Program-made: the position numbers and the translations under genes
From: Bradysia coprophila
Taxonomy: Eukaryota; Arthropoda; Insecta; Diptera; Sciaridae
Direction: 5' to 3'
NCBI RefSeq assembly: GCF_014529535.1
Contig: NW_023503375.1
Span: 3,779,620-3,843,619, forward strand
DNA: 64,000 bases
Notes under the pieces: generated by a model
Database searches by the model: none
Told to the model about the DNA's origin: nothing
The model's input: the letters and a program-made list of their open reading frames with translations, nothing else
Shown here: piece after piece, positions 59,119 to 64,000 of the stretch
Position numbering within the stretch: position 1 is the stretch's first letter
Layout of the letters: each line of letters opens with the position of its first letter

Positions 59119-60829
59119 GTAGAAATGTCCGAGAAAGAAAAACGGTAAAAAGTGAATTTTTTGCACATTTTCTCTTTTCCAGCATGGGTCTCATTACATT
59201 CTGTCTTTTTTATAGAAACGTCAGTAATATAGCGCGAAATACCCAACACACCCATCGTTTCCCGCAACTCCCTCTACATCATGATCAAAAAAAAAACAGA
59301 TCAATTAATTCCGCTTCCATCGTACAATAATCGTTCATATAGCAGTAACATTACACCTATATGCACCCATATAAAATCAGTTTTCATCAATAGATTTTCG
59401 CTTTATTGAAACCATTTTCCTTTCATGATGGCGTGCACGTGACAGTGAACCAAAATGAAGCAGTTTTCATAAAAGATCTTGAAATTGAATGAAATCGCCT
59501 CTTTAGTATGAAAGAATGTTACCATCATTGCATCATTATTATTTGTTGCTGTTGCCGTTGCTGTTGTTGTTATTTTATATATAAATGATATGATACCGAT
59601 ATCTCCGCAGATTTGAAACGAATGTGACTGGTGGAGGATGTGTAATAAAAATCTTTTTTGCCAGTTTTCTTTCTCGTGTAGTCGTCGTTTTTTGTGTGGT
59701 AGTTAAGGCTTGACTTGAATCAAAGTATCGAATATATAAATTTTCCGGTGTAAGACGTTTCAATAATAACAATTTTAATTTGTTCGAACGTAGACACTGT
59801 GTCTCGTTAGCGTTCATGTGGAGTATGTATCGGGTATTATATGGCAGAGGTGTACAATGTTGACTGCTTATACATTTATATGTACGCATGTTGCTCGTCA
59901 ACATTTAAATTCCCTCACCGACTTCAACGTTTTAATTTTTTTCTTATTTTATTTCGAATGTTTCCAACGTTTCACAAACAAAACATTTCAAGAACAATTG
60001 CTCGGAATAAGTGAATTTCAAGAAAAATGTACTTACGACAATTAAAAAATATCCTGAACAGCTACGCTCTCACCCAACAAATGAAAAATAATGTAGAACA
60101 AAATATTTTCGTGTGCACTTAAATAGGGTATAACATAATTACACAGAAAATGACTTAAATGGTTTTCAAACAACTCAATTTTCATATACACAAAATACAA
60201 TTTAAAATGGAAAATCGCATTAAAACATAAGAGAAAATTGTTGAAAGTTTTCCTTGAAATTGAATCCATCCATTCCATCTCTATACGGGGAATGTATATA
60301 TCGCATTATATGCGCGAGATGATAATGTGATAACACAAAGTTTTAATTAATAACTTTTGAGAAACAATCTCACAATTTTCGAATATAATACTCAAATATA
60401 CAATGTAACCGGTACACACATACCATCAGTATGTGGACTATTTATATTTTATTATCAAAAGTACATATCATAGAATAACACTGTCGAATGAAACGTTGTA
60501 TCGTACCTAAATAGTGGGCTTTCCATGTGATGCTGGTCCTTCAATTAGTACTTGTAAAGCGGAACGGTAAAAACGTCCGGGACACGTTCCGTTTAGACAA
60601 TAGACAATAAGTAATGTATTGGCCATACTTGATGGTGCACCTGGACGGATGCATTTTATTTTGTTAAGACTAAGGAAGTTCAATTTGTAACAATCTTCAG
60701 GCTATGGAATCGACAACAGACAGACAAATAATATGAAAGAAAATATTTCAGTCATGTTTGATACAGATCAAATAAGAACTAAATCAGTTGCACATCAGCG
60801 GTCACTGATACAGTTATAAGAGGCCATTC
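59119..60829. other. Intergenic with a GTT-type microsatellite
   Basis: GTTGCTGTTGCCGTTGCTGT and TGTTGTT near 59548-59573. No gene recognised. Confidence 0.4.
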
Positions 60830-60955
60830 CAAAGTTACGCACTCAGCTAAGGGGGGGGGGTCAGAAATCAGACATTTTTATATGAAAAACGCGTGCGAAA
60901 CGGGGGGGGTCAAAAATTAACCGTCCACCGCGTGCGTAATTTGTGAATGGCCCCT
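60830..60955. repeat. MITE-F copy with poly-G tracts
   Basis: GAGGCCATTCCAAAGTTACGC at the left is complemented by GCGTAATTTGTGAATGGCCCC at the right. Two runs of 8-10 G lie inside. Confidence 0.7.
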
Positions 60956-61155
60956 AACTGTGACGTCATCCAATATAATATGATAGTCAGTGACAATCAC
61001 TACATCGGTAAGAATGCGAGCTAATATTTGGATATGTCAGCGTAGACGTGTTATTAGATATATTGGAAATGTTGGATGCATACCGATTGCGGATGGACGG
61101 AGTTTTATCATCCAGTGGTGTTACTGGTGCGGTCGTGTTGGCCATTTTAAGAGAT

Positions 61156-61265
61156 GTTCCAATTAACTGTAAACCCGAACTTTGACAACACGAATGACAG
61201 TGATTTCATCCACAGAGATGACCTAAGCGTCAACAAATTTTTTTGACCTTGGAACAAACCTTATG
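61156..61265. repeat. MITE-E-like fragment
   Basis: GTTCCAATTAACTG on one side and TTGACCTTGGAACAAACCTTA on the other resemble the family ends, with little in common inside. Confidence 0.45.
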
Positions 61266-61588
61266 GAATTGTCCAAAATTTTTGTTGATGTAGGAATTTA
61301 GTTCTGCGGCTGACATCTGTGACAAACAATTTAGCCTCCAATTATGCTTTTTATGGCCAGACACTTGTAAGATCATTGTAAGACCTGTCAATTTCCTATA
61401 ATGATATTCAACGAAGGCAACGTTCAAACTCTTCACATTCACATTGATACGAGGGTTCGGAAAATTGAAGCAATTGTTGGAAGGTTCTTTCTATATATAT
61501 TTATAATAATTTTATCGATTATTATCGATTATTGATGAAATTTTCGATTGATATATATGTGATACTGCGTCAGGTAATACTTCCCACC

Positions 61589-61706
61589 ACGACATAAATA
61601 ATAACAAGCTCTGGGGAATATGGTCCTTATAAAGTAAAAAAATTGAAGTACAAGATTTGAAATCAACATATAATAAATACTTTGATCGATGGAAGTAATA
61701 GATCAA
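61589..61706 (+). repeat. MITE-B copy, partial
   Basis: ACAAGCTCTGGGGAATATGG, TTGAAGTACAAGATTTGAAA and CTTTGATCGATGGAAGTAAT match 30229-30435. A further scrap (ACCCGATAATAATACTGG) lies at 62080. Confidence 0.65.
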
Positions 61707-63346
61707 TTTCGAGTAACTGTAAGCCCAAACACTGGCAGCTACACCGTCATCCATAGACTAACCATAATCTCAACTCTGTGAAAAAATTTGTAATTTTTGA
61801 GCTGCCGTTTAATTTTGTGTTTTGTCCGGATCAACAAAAACATTAAATTTAATAGATTTCCAATGCATAAGATGTGAATTTATAATTGTTGCTTGCGAAG
61901 ATGTTTCAGCTCTTTGTTTTACAAGAAAACAATGCAAACCATTCAAACATTTATTTCTATTTTCAAACTTGAACAAAGTGCCTGCTCATTTTCACTGCAC
62001 ATAATTTTAGGTTAGGGTTTTCTGTGGATGATTTTTGACATTTCGAATAACCTTGGACTTGATCTATAGAGTTTATAGACCCGATAATAATACTGGTCTG
62101 TGACAGGTGAATTCGATTATCAACAAGCGATTACTTGATTATTTCTGATCATCAAAAAAACGTTCGATTAATATCGTACGAATTGTTCGAAATATCGGAG
62201 GCTGATGATATAAACAATATAAACAATCCTAAACGGTAGCTTATATCACTATCAAATTTGACACTTGTCAATTCAGTGTTCCTGCTAGCAGCTCGAAAAG
62301 GCTCGAAAAGAGACGTCTTACAATACAAAGGATTTGAGACTGTGAGACGTCTCTTTTCGAACTTTTGAGACTTTTAATTTTACTCGGGAGGACATTAAAA
62401 AGTGCATTCAAAAGGGAAAGGGACATTAGGATTTTCAAAAATTTGTATGACTTTTGTCCGTGCGCTTTTTTAGAACGTAAGTTACATTACACAGCATTCA
62501 CACATTCTTTCCGCACAAACGTTCTTTGTGTTTGCTCATCTACCCTTTCGATGGCTGGAAGTAGTAGATCTATTGACGTTAATACCAATATCTAACTAAT
62601 CCTGCCTACTATATGATTTCGACAAAATGGTTGAACTTGCGTCATAAGCATATCCGTAGCTTCATTCTACGATCATAAGATAGATAGTGGATTTAAAGCG
62701 TTTACGAATAATGGCTGCACATTATATGCCTGATAGAAAGTTTCAACCAAACGTGTAATGGATAGCTTTTTAAATTATTTATTTTCGTAATTTGTATGGT
62801 TAAGTTTACGGTTTGGAATATTATATATTCCAGCACTGTAGAGTCGAATAGAATAGAACTTATTTTGTAGATTTATTTTAAAATTATCGCGCACACAAAA
62901 TGCACTGTGCACATTAAAATTTGTTTTTCGCAAAATGAGGAAAAACTCTTTTCTCGCTAATTGTTGTATATTTTTATGTGACCGCTGGGTGTTATTAACA
63001 CCCAAATTTATTTTAATTGAGATAAAAGACACGTTCTGCTGGTAATTTCCAGATTTTACTAATTTTGGTGTAAAAAGTTTGTCCTTCGCTTCAATGTTGT
63101 ATTTTCGACGAAAAAAAAAAATTGGACGTCGACGTCGTATTTTATACGGTGTCGAAGACAGGACAGCTACAGCGCATTGTCCAAACTTTTTACAACTTTC
63201 ATGATCAAAAAGAAAATCTCGGAAATGAATTAAATTAACATCTAGTTTTACTACTTCTTAGATATCATAAGATGGGGCTGTGTAATTGTATACACGTCTT
63301 CTCCTCTTCACTTAATTCTTTAAAAAATTGTTTAACAGTTTTAAGA
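61707..63346. other. Intergenic with one strong hairpin
   Basis: 62292-62372: CTCGAAAAGAGACGTCT faces AGACGTCTCTTTTCGA around a loop of about 26 bp. No gene recognised; small frames lack domains. Confidence 0.45.
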
Positions 63347-63402
63347 TCTGGGCGCCGATTCTTATGAGTTTAAGAATTCGAAACTTGACAGTTCTCACCT
63401 TG
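63347..63402. repeat. MITE-D half copy
   Basis: GATCTGGGCGCCGATTCTTA then GAATTCGAAACTTGACAG resembles one arm of 18545-18660. The other arm is absent. Confidence 0.5.
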
Positions 63403-63729
63403 AAATCTGTGAATCGTTTGGACCACTTGAATACATAGCCTTGACTATTTGTGAAAATTAAATTTCTTGAAAAGCTTTCGACTATGTAGAGCAACTCACT
63501 GCTGAGACTGAAATAAATGATCCCGAAGCTGTACTCGTTGGAATCAAGACTCATTGAACAAGTTTTTAGCCCCGTACGAAGTACTGGGGGCTTATAAGAT
63601 TAATATGCCTTTTGTAACACGTCGAATTGGAAGCAGACAGTAAGGGCAAAGCATTCGGTTATGTTCATAGATGACGAATCCGCAATAAAACAAGGCATCA
63701 GAACAGTCGGAGCGTTTGCTGCGACTTAG

Positions 63730-63835
63730 CCCCGTACAACCCGTAATCCTATTTCGTCCGCAACCATAATACGTCCGTAGCCCTAATAAGCCCTAATAAA
63801 CCCTAATACGTCTACAACCCTCTAATGCGTCTTTT
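63730..63835. repeat. Degenerate CCCTAATA-type tandem repeat
   Basis: ACCATAATACGTCC, GCCCTAATAAG, CCCTAATAAA, CCCTAATACGTC and CCCTCTAATGCGTC follow one another with a period of roughly 10-20 bases. A CCCCGTAC word occurs on both sides of the preceding 150 bp (63570 and 63731). Not coding. Confidence 0.5.
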
Positions 63836-64000
63836 ACCAAAATGCAAGTCAAGTTGGGCATTGTCAAATTTACTGAAACTGTTCATTTTTTAAATTGCGC
63901 ATAGCGCAATTACGAAAGCCCGTGCGAAGTACCTCTCTAATAAAACCAACAATTTACGACATTATTTTAGAAACCCAAAATTTTTTGCCAATTTTCCAAT

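Noticed and set aside
59034-59330. 98-codon plus frame
   Set aside because: It starts inside the sixth MITE-A copy and runs into unrelated sequence.

Overview
The window is AT-rich eukaryotic nuclear DNA. Its genes carry short GT-AG introns of about 55-70 bp, and it is crowded with miniature inverted-repeat elements (MITEs), hairpins and dead non-LTR retrotransposons. The gene content points to an insect, and I infer a lower dipteran such as a fungus gnat or gall midge: an alpha-esterase-type carboxylesterase, a group-7-allergen-like lipid-binding protein, an intronless SMYD4-like protein and GT31 galactosyltransferases. No rRNA, operon, CRISPR array or convincing functional tRNA was seen.

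Layout. 1-12.3 kb: two tandem minus-strand beta-1,3-galactosyltransferase (GT31) genes (613-1824 and 9099-10310) with identical visible exon lengths. Pieces of their duplicated flanks lie at about 3450-4281 and 11805-12250. Between them are MITEs, a small secreted cysteine-rich peptide locus on the minus strand with a 2-bp frameshift (5778-6396), and a 5'-truncated non-LTR element. 12.3-25.6 kb: almost gene-free, holding a modular hairpin element (15.2-15.5 kb), an element with a tRNA-like segment (15.5-16.0 kb), a 1.75-kb palindrome (19714-21462) and a second retrotransposon tail. 25.6-33.0 kb: an 11-exon carboxylesterase on the plus strand, 568 residues, catalytic triad intact, with a 4.4-kb second intron full of hairpins. 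35.9-36.9 kb: a three-exon group-7-allergen-like gene whose signal-peptide exon was not found. 37.6-39.0 kb: a Foldback-like element whose arms are arrays of an approximately 21-bp repeat in inverted orientation around a GC-rich core. 39.1-40.7 kb: the single-exon SMYD4-like gene on the minus strand. 41-64 kb: no confident protein gene; it holds a 132-bp satellite, a 512-bp hairpin, many MITEs, a second copy of the modular hairpin element, a degenerate retrotransposon and a 1.7-kb terminal-inverted-repeat element.

Repeat family names used below are local. MITE-A: ends CACGRCAGAGTAAA, about 8-bp target duplications, six copies. MITE-B: contains a TGTTATCGACAAC-like end and a GGAAGTAATAGA end. 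MITE-C: ends CAACGCACTTCAAGCATGAG. MITE-D: ends about CAGGGCGACGATT. MITE-E: ends ATAGGTTTGTTCCA. MITE-F: ends about GGGGTCATTCACAAA.

The genes do not form a pathway. The two galactosyltransferases are a local tandem family, and the others are unrelated neighbours. The most unusual content is structural: many unrelated hairpins that share a small GC-containing loop of the CGAGGC-n-GCCGAG type, two of them in a repeated modular arrangement, and the Foldback-like element with the GC-rich core.
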